Assembly (NCBI GenBank): GCA_036877525.1
Contig: JAZGTH010000011.1
Span: forward strand, 5,265,001-5,329,000
DNA: 64,000 nt
From: Chromobotia macracanthus
Taxonomy: Eukaryota > Chordata > Actinopteri > Cypriniformes > Botiidae
Reading direction: 5' to 3'
The position numbers and the translations under genes are program-made. Below are positions 53,588-64,000 of this stretch, piece after piece. The notes beneath the pieces are model-generated. The model did not search any database and was not told the origin of the DNA. It saw only the letters and a program-made list of their open reading frames with translations. Each line of letters starts with the position of its first letter. The first letter of the stretch is position 1.

Positions 53588-55262
53588 TTTTCAGTAAATC
53601 TGTGCTGTATGAGGGAACCTGCACTAGTCTGTCTTCGCTCTTTGTCTCCAGTGTGTCTCCTGCATGTTTCCACATGGGATTCTGGTGTAGTATCGAAATC
53701 TGACTCCAGGGAAATTACAACTCCACTGTCTCTTCCTGCTATGGTTTGGATTAGAATTAGGTGTGGGGGCAGCTATACAGATAGAGTGTAAGCCATAAAC
53801 TCGCAGAGACTGGAATACTGAATGAAACCTGCTCTCATCAGTTTTGTAAGATCGCTTCTTTTATTTCATTTAATGTAAGTTATTCTATTATCTGTGCCTC
53901 AATGTCCTTTTTGTCTTGTTTTCTTTTTGTTCTTTTTAAAATGTGTTGAAAAAAGTACACATCTTTGTTTACTTTTGTATATGCTTAATTAAAAAAACAG
54001 TTCTGTAATATTCGCTCTGCACTCACTCAATACGTAGAAAATGGGAATATAAAAACAGCAGCACTGGAAGCGGCTGTCAGTTTTGATCAAGATTTGATGA
54101 ACTACTCCATTGGACTTGTTTATGAAATGGCTTTCACAGACTTGGAAATGATTTGTTTCTATGACAACGCTCATAACGTCAAAATGGATTGATGTGGCTT
54201 AAAATGGGAATAACAGGAAAATCTTGATTCACTACACTCATGAATTAATTTGTCTCTAGAAGTCTTTGCAAAATGTTTTAGAATATAAAAAGTGCTGCAG
54301 GATCCTGGACATGATGTATGTAAAAGCAACATAGCCACAGTCAGATATATCAGAATAACCGGAAATGTATTCCTGTAGAAGGTGATACAAAATACTTGTA
54401 CAATTTGATCAAAATATCTGTTGTTTTAATGTTAAAACCTAACACACTTGTCATGTTTTTAAAGGCATGATTATTCTTTAAAATAAATGTCACTTGGTTT
54501 GATATTTTCATCTGGTATGATAGTTTTTCTAGTTATCTTTAATAATGATACTCATGTCAAAATTGCATAGGGATGCCAACAGTGAAACATTATAACAACT
54601 TATATCTTGTTAGAGTGTTAGTTAAGGGTTGCTGTGTAATTGGGTTTGGGTGCTATGGGGTTGCCCCAGATCTGGAGCAGACATCATTAAATCTGAAGGT
54701 GTGGTGAGGTGTCTCTGATCTCCCTGACCAGGGTCAGCTAATGATGTCCTCTGACACAGCATACAGCAATCTTTGTGTTCTGTCTCGTCTAAATCTCTCT
54801 TACTTTTCCCTATTGTTGTTTTTCCCTGGGTGCTTTCATTTTTGCTCAGTGCATCCTCAACAGTTAAGAGTTATTAGCCCCTTTCCTACCTTGCTCATCA
54901 TTTTGGGGTTCTGTGTTGGATCATCTGAGCCCTGGAGAACTAATCTTAGTTAAATAGAAGGTTGTAAGGCTGTTTTGTTTTCAGGAGACTATTAATCATA
55001 ATCTTCTCATTCATTAATATGTAGGGTGTTTCAGTCATATAGTTGTCATGGTAATGTGGTGACAGGGATGGAGAGATAACTTTTAACTTTCTGATAACAT
55101 ATTCGATATAGTTTGCAATCTTGTACATTTCTTTTCAGGACAAAATTTCAGTGAACCATGTGGAAGAACTTTAGTTAACATAAAAGCTGATGACCTGGTC
55201 ACTGTGACTTTAGCTTTCCATAACATAACCCATATGTGTGTTATTCATTATTTTAGGCCACA

Positions 55263-55525
55263 ATGGGGGCAGTTGTGGGCTACTGGTTAGTGAGTCGGGA
55301 TTGTAATCAGAAGGTTGTTTGATTCTAGTGCTGGCAGGTAGCAATTGAATTGCCCTTGAGCAAGGCACCTAACCTCCCCGAGCGCAGCAATGCTGCCCAC
55401 TGCTGTGTGTGCGTGTGTTCACAGCTTGCAGTGTGTGTTCACTCCTCACCAGTAATGGGTTAAATGCAGAGGTCACATTTCGGGTATGGGCTGCCATATG
55501 TTACTAATATGTTACTTTCACTTTC
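55263..55525 (+). mobile_element. DANA/mermaid-type SINE
   Basis: Characteristic order: tRNA-like head (GGGCTACTGGTTAG, then GGTTGTTTGATTCTAG as B box), TTGAGCAAGGCACCTAACC, CTGCCCACTGCTGTGTGTG, GGGTTAAATGCAGAGG, and the GTCACTTT-rich 3' end. This order is that of the widespread zebrafish/cyprinid SINE as I remember it. Placed in the spacer between the two divergent proteases. Confidence 0.8.
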
Positions 55526-57162
55526 AATATGTCACTTTTATTTTCTCCAGAAATACATTTACATAATACATTCAGAAGTATATTTTATTTATTTGAATTT
55601 AAACATGGCTCAGTTACTTGGTACAATAGCATTGTAATAACAGTAAAAACTGCAGTAAAAAAAAACAGTTTGAACAGGAAAATTGTACAGTGGGACTGTT
55701 TGCTGTCAAGCAAATTTTTGTGAACAATGAAAATGTGTTCAGTTTAATAATCTTTGAATGTACCTAGATAAACCAAATCACTAAGAAATGATAAAGTATA
55801 GACTCATTATAGACTCTGCTATAATACTCGGGGAGACACACTGAGATGACTTGAATTTACCTTCATTTAAACAGAGACCGTAGGCTATTGTTTTGAAGAC
55901 TGTAATGTCACACTTTTCCCCTGAGAGATTCTTAAAGCAGTTCTGCAGACGACAGCTATTGTTACTGCAGAGACTTGATAAACGCCTACAGTTATAGCGG
56001 GTGTGAGATACTGTACTTATGAGACAAGTTTGTTGTCTATTCAGATTAAACAGACAGACGCTTTTCTAAAGAGTGTTAAACACTAAAGCCTTTCAAAGCA
56101 ACAGTTAATTCTGATGATTGTGAATGTGATGTTCACATGTACAGACTTTTCTGAATGTTAAAACACTGTATTAGTATTAAATAATTTTTTAGCTTTCACC
56201 TGGGAAATAATGTGTTTATGTACACATCTGTTAGACCCGAATGGATTGACTGATTAAGTGGGAGAATAGACCTGAATTATTTTTATACATTAAGAATCAT
56301 ATAGATATAGACATATAGATGTTCTGTAACATTACAATGAAAGGGAATGATGATTTGAATCAGTATAGGCGTGACTTCTATATATAAAATCCAATATGTA
56401 CATTGCTTGTTAAAATGTAAATGTTCTGTGAAACATTAAATAGATCCCATATGAATTTACCCTGTGAGTCACTGATTATATGGCACATTTTTATAAGGCT
56501 TGGTTCTGCTCTATGCCACTCATAAATATAGCTGCTCTCTTTAAAAAGGAAAAATGTCTTAAATTGACATGATGTAAAAACTCTTTAGCTCAAAATCATT
56601 GGTAATTTGAGCAATTTTATAGGCTCTGACTGTTGAAAAGTACTTCCTGTTGTGAGTAATAATATACAAGCATTATACAATCATGTGTGCTAAATGCAGT
56701 CACATACGAGTTCTGGGTAAAATGGTGAAATAATATAAAATCTCCACAGGAAAGTGTTTGCTACCTGATTGGAAGGCAGAACTTTCCATAAAACATTTTT
56801 GAAATGCTTATTCTCATCAAAATGAACAAAAACACATTACACATAACGTCAGTCGTTTATTGTGTTTAAAGGATGTTTTGTCCATGTAACTCAAAGCTGC
56901 ATTTCAAACTCTTTTAGAGCGACAAACCCCAAAGTACTTGTTCCTAATGCTGCCCTTGAGATGCCTGAACAGGGTGTTGCTCCAAAACACACAACCGTAT
57001 GAAATAATACAGAACTCAGATCAGATATTCGTCACACTTGAGGGACTTTTACTTTGTTAACTACTGGGTCAGCTTCAGTTAAACTGTGGGCTAACCCCAC
57101 CGTTTGTTGTTCTATAGACAACAGCAGGTCCACAAAGGCAGTGGACATGGATTTGGTTTCAT

Positions 57163-57169
57163 TATAAAA
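57163..57169 (+). promoter_or_regulatory. TATA box of protease B
   Basis: TATAAAA lies about 30 nt upstream of a short stretch that ends in a good splice donor (CACTG before GTGAGT at 57240). It is placed to drive a non-coding first exon of protease B. Confidence 0.55.
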
Positions 57170-57192
57170 GGTTTATGGGAAGTACAGAAATC

Positions 57193-57239
57193 AGCAGTTG
57201 GAGGTAATTCAAGGTTTCGGAGGTGAAGAACTGTCACTG
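57193..57239 (+). other. Predicted non-coding first exon of protease B
   Basis: A transcript starting about 25-30 nt after the TATA box would reach the donor GTGAGTC at 57240. A polypyrimidine-AG acceptor (TTGGTTACAG) ends at 57570, ten bases before the protease B start codon. The simplest model is an untranslated leader exon of about 45 nt, spliced over 331 nt onto GACTTAAAAA-ATG. This is an inference from splice-site quality; the 127-aa open frame inside that intron has no recognisable similarity and is dismissed. Confidence 0.5.
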
Positions 57240-57580
57240 GTGAGTCAGATATGTTTTGTTCCTTTTAATCATGAACATGGCTTTCTTCAAAGCACATGAT
57301 AAAGTAAGAGAATTAAAAATACAATGTAATGCGTATTGCCATAAACATTACAAAAACGATGTCATGTACAATAATTGGCATTGTGTTATTAGAAGTTTGG
57401 TCTGCACTCTTGAACTGAGATCAGGTTGCTATTATACAGATTTGAGAGAAGAAATCAGCCATAAAGACTCACTTTCATTACAATTATTGAAAGACTCATG
57501 TATCATAGAATTTATGAGCTATTTCAATTTTATGCTTGTGCACTCAGCAGGATTATTCTCTTGGTTACAGGACTTAAAAA

Positions 57581-60213
57581 ATGACTTGGTTATTATGGGA
57601 AACTGTGCTTCTCGTGCTGGCTGCAACCATCAAAGGTAAGTGCTTCCTTCTCATTTCAAATAAATAAATATTTTCATTCTATTCATTTTAACATCACCAA
57701 AACCTGATTTTAAAGTATATAGACATGTACGGGCTGTGTGAAATGCAAAACTAATGCAAAAGCTTTCAACCCTGTTCTTTAAATTGATCAGACTCATTCC
57801 CACAAAGGATCATCGGGGGTCAGGAGGTCGTGCCTTACTCGATCAAGTACCAGGCGTCTCTTCAGTACGACAGGAAACATTACTGTGGTGGAACCCTCAT
57901 TCTGCCACAATGGGTGGTATCTGCTGCCCACTGCTGGCGACCGTAAGTACTGCAGACAGGTCACCTCTACACACTACAGCTGGTTAAGAATTAACCCACG
58001 TATTTTTAATATAACATAAAATAAAACATGAACTTTTGTCCTTTTACAATGTATGTTCTTTTTAAATTAAAGCTGCAATCCTTAACTTTTCTGGTTGAAA
58101 ATAAACAAAAATCAGTTATTGAACAAGTAGGTCTACATAACAGATCTGCGTTCAGAATGTACTCCTTACCTTACCCCGATCTGCACCGGTAAGCTTTATT
58201 ATAAAAAATTATAATAAAGCTTAAAATAATTTCCCGGGAAATGGCCACTTGGCTTCATTTGACATTAAATGTTAAGTATGTAAAAGTAACCTGCAATTTT
58301 ATTTTTAAACAGTAGAGAGGCGGTAGAGAGGCAGCAGTTACGGATTGCTGCTTTAAATGCATTTTTGGGGTTGCTTTAAAATCAACAGGGCCAGTGTGAT
58401 TCAGGTAGTGTTGAGTGAGCACAATCTTGCTGTAGAAGAGGGATTTGAGCAAGTATTTAACGTGTCCAAGATCTACAGTCATTTTGCCTACAACCCAAGA
58501 ACCTTTAACAATGACATACTGCTCATTAAGGTAAGTGACACAAAAAGAAATGTTTAACCTGTTCGTTTTATATATTAAATGTATTTAATTTCAAATACAC
58601 TAAATTGCTGTTTCAAATGTATATCTTTTGGCATGTTGTCATGATTCCCCAGCTTAGTGCTCCAGCACAGCTTAACGCTAATGTTCAGCCTGCTCAGCTA
58701 CCAAGCACAGACATGCCTGATCTAGCCCCAGAAACCAGCTGTACTGTGAGTGGATGGGGAGTCACACGAATCTACAATTTCTATCTGTCACCAGTTCTGC
58801 GTGCGGTGGATGTCGAGTACATCTACAACTGTCAATTATACTATCTGTATAGAGTCAGTGAGAGCATGCTCTGTGCTGGCTCTCGCTTCGGTGGAAAAGA
58901 CTCTTGTCAGGTAACCAGGGGCCTGAGCGCAAATGTTCAATTGTTAAAGTTGCAGAATGTCTAATTGCTGCAGCACCAGATGGAGTTGTAAAAATAATGA
59001 CTGTTTCCAAACCTACAAAATGTTAAGGTCATTTTTGGTGAATAAGCCATTGACTCTTGTGGGTCTCCATTTATTTTTGCAATTCTGTTTGGAACTGCTG
59101 CTGTCACAGAAATTACATACGTCTGTTTTAAAAGAATACTTCACCTAGAAATAAAAATTCTTTCATCATTCACTACAGTGTTGTAGACAAATTCAGCCCA
59201 TTTGATCCAAGTCTGAGTACTACAAACCTCAGCTACAACACTGATTTGCTCCTCACATGTAATTCCAAACCTATATGACTTTTATGCTTCTTAGGAACAC
59301 AAAAGCAAATATGTTAAAGTACTTTTGGTAACCGAACAAGTGGCACGCATTGACTTCCATTGTATGGACGCAAAGCCGTAGAGAGATTTCTAAAAATATC
59401 TTTTGTTTTTCACAGATTAAAAAAGTCATAAAGGTTTGTAATGACATGAGCTTTGTTAAATAATGAAACTAAATGAACTATCCCTTTAAGAGTCAGCTCT
59501 AAAATGGAGAGGAACCTTAACACTATACAAGAGTTTTAGAGAACGCTTCAAGAAAGTTTTTTTTTTTTTATAAATTGTAGACACTGTCAGGGTTGTTCAG
59601 ACCTGTTTCCTATCATCTGCTCAGACACACCTGCCCGTTGTCACTTCGGTCCATTGTTTCCTCAATTTATGATAGCACATTCTGCAAAGGCCTGTCTTCA
59701 GAATGTCCCCCCAAAGGGTTTTCTCTGAACAAGGCATTCTGGGAATAAGGGTGTGGTCAGATTTTAGATGTACTCAGATATGGCAACACTGTTAGAAAAT
59801 CCCAGGTGAGGTATCTATCTTTTTTTGCAATGAGCCCAAAGGGAAAAGGATTACAAAAAACGTGGGAAGATTGTCCAGATAATTTGTGTTTGATAAATGT
59901 AAGATTCCTTTTCAGCTTGAACTGCTATGCTGCTAATCACTGTTATTTGTAAATCATTGAAAACAAAGCATTTTTACTATGCATTTGTATCTTGTGGTAT
60001 ATAATCATTGCCGTCACAGTTTTGGGGCCAAATGCATTTCTGTTTGTGTCACACTTGCAGGGTGACTCAGGTGGACCTCTCATCTGTGATGGGTATTTAG
60101 AAGGCATCGTATCGTGGGGGATCAGCTGTGGCAATCTGTACTATCCTGGTGTCTACACAAGAGTGAGATACTTTAATCGCTGGATCGACTGGATCATTAG
60201 CGCTGACAGCTAA
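57581..60213 (+). CDS. Trypsin-like secreted serine protease B, five coding exons
   Basis: S1A serine protease of 252 aa. Coding exons: 57581..57635, 57792..57942, 58389..58530, 58653..58910 and 60061..60213, all with GT/AG borders and a continuous frame. The start MTWLLWETVLLVL opens a signal peptide. Activation is after R24 (PQR before IIGG, 25-28). The triad is H65 (SAAHC), D111 (NNDILLIK) and S205 (GDSGGP). D199 in KDSCQ sits at the base of the S1 pocket, so trypsin-like Arg/Lys specificity is expected. Eight cysteines give the four core disulfides. There is no Cys six residues into the mature chain, where pancreatic trypsins (IVGGYEC) have one, so this is not a canonical digestive trypsin. 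N93-V-S is a sequon. Exon 1 (55 nt) and exon 3 (142 nt) are the same length as in protease A, and intron phases 1, 2, 0, 0 are shared, so the two are paralogues in inverted orientation. Intron 4 (1.15 kb) carries an inverted-repeat element. Confidence 0.92.
59127..59490. mobile_element. Full-length GTTCACC-family inverted-repeat element inside protease B intron 4
   Basis: The left end TTTTAAAAGAATACTTCACCTAGAAAT and the right end TGAACTATCCCTTTAA are imperfect inverted repeats. The interior shares TTAGGAACACAAAAG..GTAACCGAACAAGTGGCACGCATTGACTTCCATTGTATGGACGCAAAG-type blocks with the 48.2 kb copy. Non-coding. Confidence 0.75.
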
Positions 60214-60247
60214 AATGCACATTTTCCAGAATGTTTCCAGAGTTTCC

Positions 60248-60253
60248 ATTAAA
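60248..60253 (+). terminator. Poly(A) signal (ATTAAA) of protease B
   Basis: ATTAAA, the commonest variant hexamer, sits about 35 nt after the TAA of protease B, giving a very short 3' UTR as is usual for protease zymogen mRNAs. Confidence 0.45.
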
Positions 60254-60289
60254 TCTAAAATGATGATGTAATTAATTCCAAAGTTCACA

Positions 60290-60596
60290 TTCGCATTATT
60301 CCATCTGAACATTCTCAGAATGTTGACATGCATTCTCTAAATGTTTTCTTAAAGATATCAAAAACATTTATGAAGTAATGCTAGTAGAATATTTCATTAC
60401 TGTCATATATTATATATCAAAACATAATTTTTCTGTAGTTAGTTGAATGGTTTAAAAATGTTGCAGAATTAAGAAATGTTTGAATAGCATTCTTATAACC
60501 AAGCAATAATGTCAATACAAACTTTTATACAAATAACATTTTTAAATAACATTTTTAATATTTTGTTACTTAATGGAAACACCAGGGATATGTTCC
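60290..60596. mobile_element. MITE-like element, CCCAGCTAACA family, copy 6
   Basis: Contains GAACATTCTCAGAATGTTGACATG, AGCATTCTTATAACCAAGCAATAATG and a TTAATGGAAACACCAGGG end, matching copies 1 and 5. It lies immediately downstream of the protease B poly(A) signal. Confidence 0.55.
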
Positions 60597-61228
60597 AAAA
60601 ACCGGATCCAGAAATTCAAAATCATAAGCCGGTAGATAAGCATATGTGAGAAACAAAATAAACATTTTGTTCACAGTTTTTGTAACATTTTGTTCAAGCC
60701 ATTTTCATTGCATGTCTTCCCTCCTATTTCCTGTCCCCCTTTTACATTTGTCACATTAGGGGGACTGACTCAAGTGCAGAGAGACAAGTGTGTGTGCGTG
60801 TGTGGAGGAAGAGGTTGCAAATTAGAATAAAACGATACAGTTATATAACTATAAGGTTCGATTCTGGGTTGTGAAGGAGAGAAAAACAACTGTCTAAAAG
60901 ATTAATGGAACTCTCACAATCAAACTTTTAATTACATACTCTTAAATGCTGTTTCTTGTATATATATCATGTCACATGTGACAAGTCTGTGACCTCTGGA
61001 CTGAAGCAAGATAATCTTTACCTATAACTTCACTTTTAAAACCTAAATCGGTAAAAAAAACATTACTCAGGAAATCAATGTACACATTATTACACTGAAA
61101 CTCTTGACCATAGTTGTTACTCGACACTAAGGGTCAAAAGGCATCATCAGTTTCCTTTGACAGTCTCTCACACACATTAACTTGAAGGTAGTGTCTGGGT
61201 GTTGAAGCAGTCTCCAGTCAGCAGCAGT

Positions 61229-61458
61229 ATGAATAACTGGAGTCCACAAGCGCTTGTTCAGAAATCTCAGGAAGCCAAAAAACTTGCATACTGTCCCTAC
61301 AGCAATTTCAGGGTTGGGGTGGCTGTCTTAACAAGTGATGGAACTGTCTTCACAGGTGAGGAAGGACATTCTTGAATGACTTTAAAATCAATATCCGTGA
61401 AATGATGTTAATGTTTATTTACATATGATGATCTATCTTTCTGATATCTATCTGATAC

Positions 61459-61518
<60 letters not shown>

Positions 61519-62352
61519 TTCAGTTTCACAGAGACATTAGCAAGCATTGGCAAGCTACAAAAAAACTTTACAAAATAATTTATTGCTGTAATTCACCAGT
61601 CAGGCATCTAAATCAGAACATGCTCATGGGAAAGCAAACAGTATCAAACATGAATTGCATTAACAGTTGATTTGTTCTGTGATCAATTCTTAGCCTTTCG
61701 AATCTCAGTAAAAGGCTAAGAGCACCATAACTATTATCCATCTGTGTCAGAAGAGAGCATATACATCAGTCGATTGATTGATCTGTTATTGTTTATTATA
61801 TTAATGGTTATTATTTGATTATTATTTGAATGGTTTATCAGTATGGTGCTGTGATTGTACTCTTAACAGGTTGTAATGTAGAGAATGCATGCTACACTCT
61901 TGGACTGTGTGCTGAGAGGACCGCTATCACCAAGGCTGTGTCTGAGGGACACACTACTTTTCAAGCCATCGCGATTGCCAGGTACTTTGATTATCTGTTG
62001 AGGGTGAAAACTCATATTTAAAGACTGTGGAATAATATTCCTTTTATGATATGATATGTTTATTGTGCAGTGACCTTGAAGATCGGTTTATTTCCCCATG
62101 TGGAGCCTGTAGGCAGGTTATGAGGGAGGTTAGTTATAGTAAGGCACTTAGACCAAAGACATTGTCATCGTCCATTGATAATTAACAAACTGGTTATGTC
62201 GTCTGTCTTTACAGTTTGGCTTACAATGGGACGTTTACATGTCAAAGTCTGATGGGTCTTACAAACAGATGACAGTGCAGGACCTTCTTCCATGTTCATT
62301 TGGCCCTGATGACCTGAGGGCAGGAGAAAACAACAAAACTGGTGGCAATTAG
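61229..62352 (+). CDS. cda: Cytidine deaminase (CDA), four exons
   Basis: Zinc enzyme of pyrimidine salvage that deaminates cytidine and deoxycytidine to uridine and deoxyuridine; the vertebrate enzyme is a cytosolic homotetramer. Exons: 61229..61355, 61870..61981, 62071..62128 and 62215..62352, GT/AG throughout, giving 144 aa (human 146). The SQEAKKLAYCPYSNF block (13-27) leads to the nucleoside-binding region. C56-A-E58-R carries the first zinc ligand and the proton-shuttle glutamate, and PCGAC (89-93) carries zinc ligands C90 and C93. The QELLP-like end (VQDLLPCSFGPDDL) is conserved. The start is the first ATG after an in-frame TAA upstream; the N-terminus is a little shorter than human. 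It lies 1.0 kb after protease B and 0.54 kb before pink1, all on the same strand; the cda-pink1 adjacency is also found in human. Confidence 0.96.
61459..61518. repeat. Compound microsatellite (CT)n (AT)n (GT)n in cda intron 1
   Basis: Three dinucleotide runs in series, about 60 bp, within the 514-bp first intron of cda. Confidence 0.95.
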
Positions 62353-62524
62353 AGATTACATGTTACAACCACAATGTGCATGAATGGACAGACACAATCA
62401 GACAGACACGACGGCGGCCAAAAGTAATGTCTGACCTAGGATAAGCTGGCCAAATTGTTGTAATGACAACCAGGGACATTTCCAAGTTTTGTGGTCAAAA
62501 TATGCATGGAAATGATAATCTATG

Positions 62525-62530
62525 AATAAA
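62525..62530 (+). terminator. Poly(A) signal of cda
   Basis: AATAAA followed by an A-run and then a GT/T-rich stretch, about 175 nt after the cda stop, is the first good hexamer downstream. Confidence 0.6.
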
Positions 62531-62699
62531 AAAAACCAGTACATTTGTGTATGTTGTCTTTTTCTAATTCGTTTCTAATTCAATTAGCTGAACGTTACAA
62601 AAATATAAAAGCACAGGACAAACAAATGTAGATTTATACGGTGAAGTGTACATTTACAAACAGAGCATGAATCTGTAAACTAAAAACAATACACTGAAC

Positions 62700-62888
62700 T
62701 GTTGTGCGATTATGGCGTTCATTTTGACAGCGTCAAAACATCGAGACTTTTATTATGAAACCTCGAGAAAAAAGTACAAACGTCACACCAACAAATCCGC
62801 GTGACGTAAGCAGCGTCCTTCAGTGATAATGTAGGGAGGCTGCGGGCCGGTTGTTTTCCTGTCATCGTGCTCATTTATTCGGCGGAAA
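62700..62888 (+). promoter_or_regulatory. pink1 promoter and 5' UTR (start of CpG-rich patch)
   Basis: CpG density rises sharply here and continues through pink1 exon 1. There is no TATA box. A CRE-like TGACGTAA lies at 62802-62809 and a CGTCA half-site at 62781-62785. The 15-mer GACTTTTATTATGAA at 62745-62759 recurs in opposite orientation at 15153-15167 in another CpG-rich patch. The 5' UTR presumably starts around 62820-62850. Confidence 0.55.
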
Positions 62889-63683
62889 ATGTCAGTGAAA
62901 CACGCCCTCGGTCGGGGTCTGGAGCTGGGGAGGTCCGTGTTTCAGCTGGGCCTCTTCAAACCAGCCGGCCGTTTGGCCGCGAAGTTCCGCGGTGAGCGGT
63001 TGCGACTATCCCAGCCGACACGCACCGTCCAGCCGCAGACCTTCCTGCCCGCCCGGTACCGTTTCTACCGCTTGTCTCTCAGCGGGCTGGCCGCTCGGCT
63101 CCAGTCGGGTGGTTTTCGGAGACTGGCTGGTGGTGGTGGCTCACCCAGGAACAGAGCTGTTTTCCTGGCGTTTGGTGTGGGTTTGGGTCTTATTGAACAA
63201 CAGCTGGAGGACGACAGGAAAAGCGCCGCCCTGTGTCAGGAAATACAGGTGACGAGTCTAATAATAACAACAATAACAACTGAGTTGCATGTAAAATGCA
63301 CATTAAATAGATGATTAACAACTGCAGTTCTGCATTGAACACCAGCTATTAAAATGCATAAGTGCAATATGTTGTCTTTAATCATTTTCTGTTTGTATAT
63401 ACTATAGGCTGTATTCAGAAAGAAGAAATTTCAGACTCCACTAAAGCCCTTTGCATCAGGATACAAGCTGGAAGACTATGTTATTGGGAAGCAGATTGGG
63501 AAAGGTTGCAATGCTGCTGTGTACGAGGCCGCAGCTCCGTTTGCGCTCCCCGCAGACGGTGGAAAGTGTTCACTGGTTCAGCTGAACCAGAAGGAGACAG
63601 AAGAAAACATGAATGCAGGGCCACTGAGATTCTCCACTACATCCAGCTTTCCTTTTGCTATGAAAATGATGTGGAACATTGGG
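62889..63683 (+). CDS. pink1: PTEN-induced kinase 1 (PINK1), first two coding exons, cut by the window end
   Basis: Mitochondrial Ser/Thr kinase that phosphorylates ubiquitin and Parkin on damaged mitochondria. Exon 1 is 62889..63248 (120 codons, donor GTGACG) and exon 2 is 63408..63683 (92 codons, acceptor ACTATAG, donor GTGAGA). Residues 1-85 are an Arg-rich, acid-poor mitochondrial presequence. Residues 90-102 (AVFLAFGVGLGLI) are the transmembrane segment, with the A94-F95 pair equivalent to the PARL cleavage site (human A103-F104). CQEIQ (116-120) leads to the kinase domain. IGKGCNAAVYEA (150-161) is the Gly-rich loop, and K206 in FAMKMMW is the ATP-binding lysine (human K219). The insert between them (about 164-200) is shorter and less Pro-rich than the human one. 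Exon 3 is not reached: the last 317 bases are intron. Larger open frames overlapping both exons in other phases are shadows. Confidence 0.96.
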
Positions 63684-64000
63684 GTGAGAGTTTCGAGCAT
63701 TTTGGCTGGACTGTTTTGCAAAGGACGAACGTTATCACGTATTACTTTTCTGAAGTGAAGAACTTGTAAAGTGATCTGTTCAGATCTGTTTTAAAAGAGT
63801 CACTGAGAGCCGAAATAAAATAAATCTTAATATAAATAACAAAATTAACAAAACATATAATTATGCACAGTTAGAAAAATATACAGGCTTTGTAACATTG
63901 AGGAGTGAGAAGACATTTATTGTCTTCAATCTTTTGTTGTTGATGTCATAGGCCATGCAACCAGTCCTACACCACTTTCTTTCACTATATGGTTCATGAA
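63684..64000 (+). other. pink1: pink1 intron 2 (incomplete)
   Basis: AT-rich sequence after the GTGAGA donor. No frame in the last 100 bases resembles the residues expected to follow the MMWNI segment, so the next exon lies beyond the window. Confidence 0.7.

Larger units (their letters stand above)
53049..57162. other. Spacer between the divergent protease promoters
   Basis: About 4.1 kb between the two TATA boxes. It holds a CA/TA microsatellite, a short MITE copy and a DANA-type SINE, and no coding sequence that I recognise. Any enhancer shared by the two proteases would be expected here. Confidence 0.55.

Noticed and set aside
57256..57639. 127-codon open frame overlapping the protease B start
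   Set aside because: It reads through the predicted leader intron and the signal-peptide exon in a different frame; the real protease exon and splice sites explain the region better.
62992..63769. Frames of 79-135 codons overlapping pink1 exons 1 and 2
   Set aside because: They are out-of-phase shadows of GC-rich pink1 coding sequence and cross its splice donors.

Overview
The window is genomic DNA from a bony fish, most likely a cypriniform (zebrafish/carp-like). The genes are split by spliceosomal introns with GT..AG borders. The background is AT-rich, with compound dinucleotide microsatellites, tRNA-derived SINEs ending in the TTTGGATAAAAGC-type fish tail, and several short inverted-repeat elements. 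The gene set camk2n1 - fam43b - cda - pink1 matches the conserved block on human 1p36.12.

Layout. 1-10.2 kb holds no recognisable gene, only repeats and some GC-richer blocks that may be regulatory. 10.27-12.31 kb (minus) is camk2n1, encoding a small inhibitor of CaM kinase II in two coding exons. 12.6-25 kb is a gene desert with a SINE, a 130-bp hairpin, an (AAT)n array and an orphan CpG-rich, CRE-bearing promoter-like patch near 15.7 kb. 25.19-26.12 kb (plus) is fam43b, an intronless PTB-domain gene. 26.4-49.1 kb is a second gene desert with microsatellites and transposon relics. 49.19-52.87 kb (minus) and 57.58-60.21 kb (plus) are two complete five-exon trypsin-like serine proteases, arranged head to head and sharing intron positions and phases. 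61.23-62.35 kb (plus) is cda (cytidine deaminase, four exons). From 62.89 kb (plus) pink1 (mitochondrial kinase) begins; only its first two coding exons are inside the window.

The genes do not form one pathway. CAMK2N1 damps CaMKII signalling, FAM43B is a poorly characterised PTB adaptor, CDA salvages pyrimidine nucleosides, PINK1 guards mitochondrial quality, and the two proteases are secreted zymogens. The protease pair lies between fam43b and cda, which are neighbours in mammals as I recall the human map; a local fish-lineage insertion and inverted duplication is the simplest reading. Exon borders were built by hand from reading frame, GT/AG sites and family similarity; no alignment or search was run. 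I found no clear previously undescribed system. The most unusual items are the 130-bp hairpin, the orphan promoter-like patch at 15 kb, and the altered S1-pocket sequence of the minus-strand protease.
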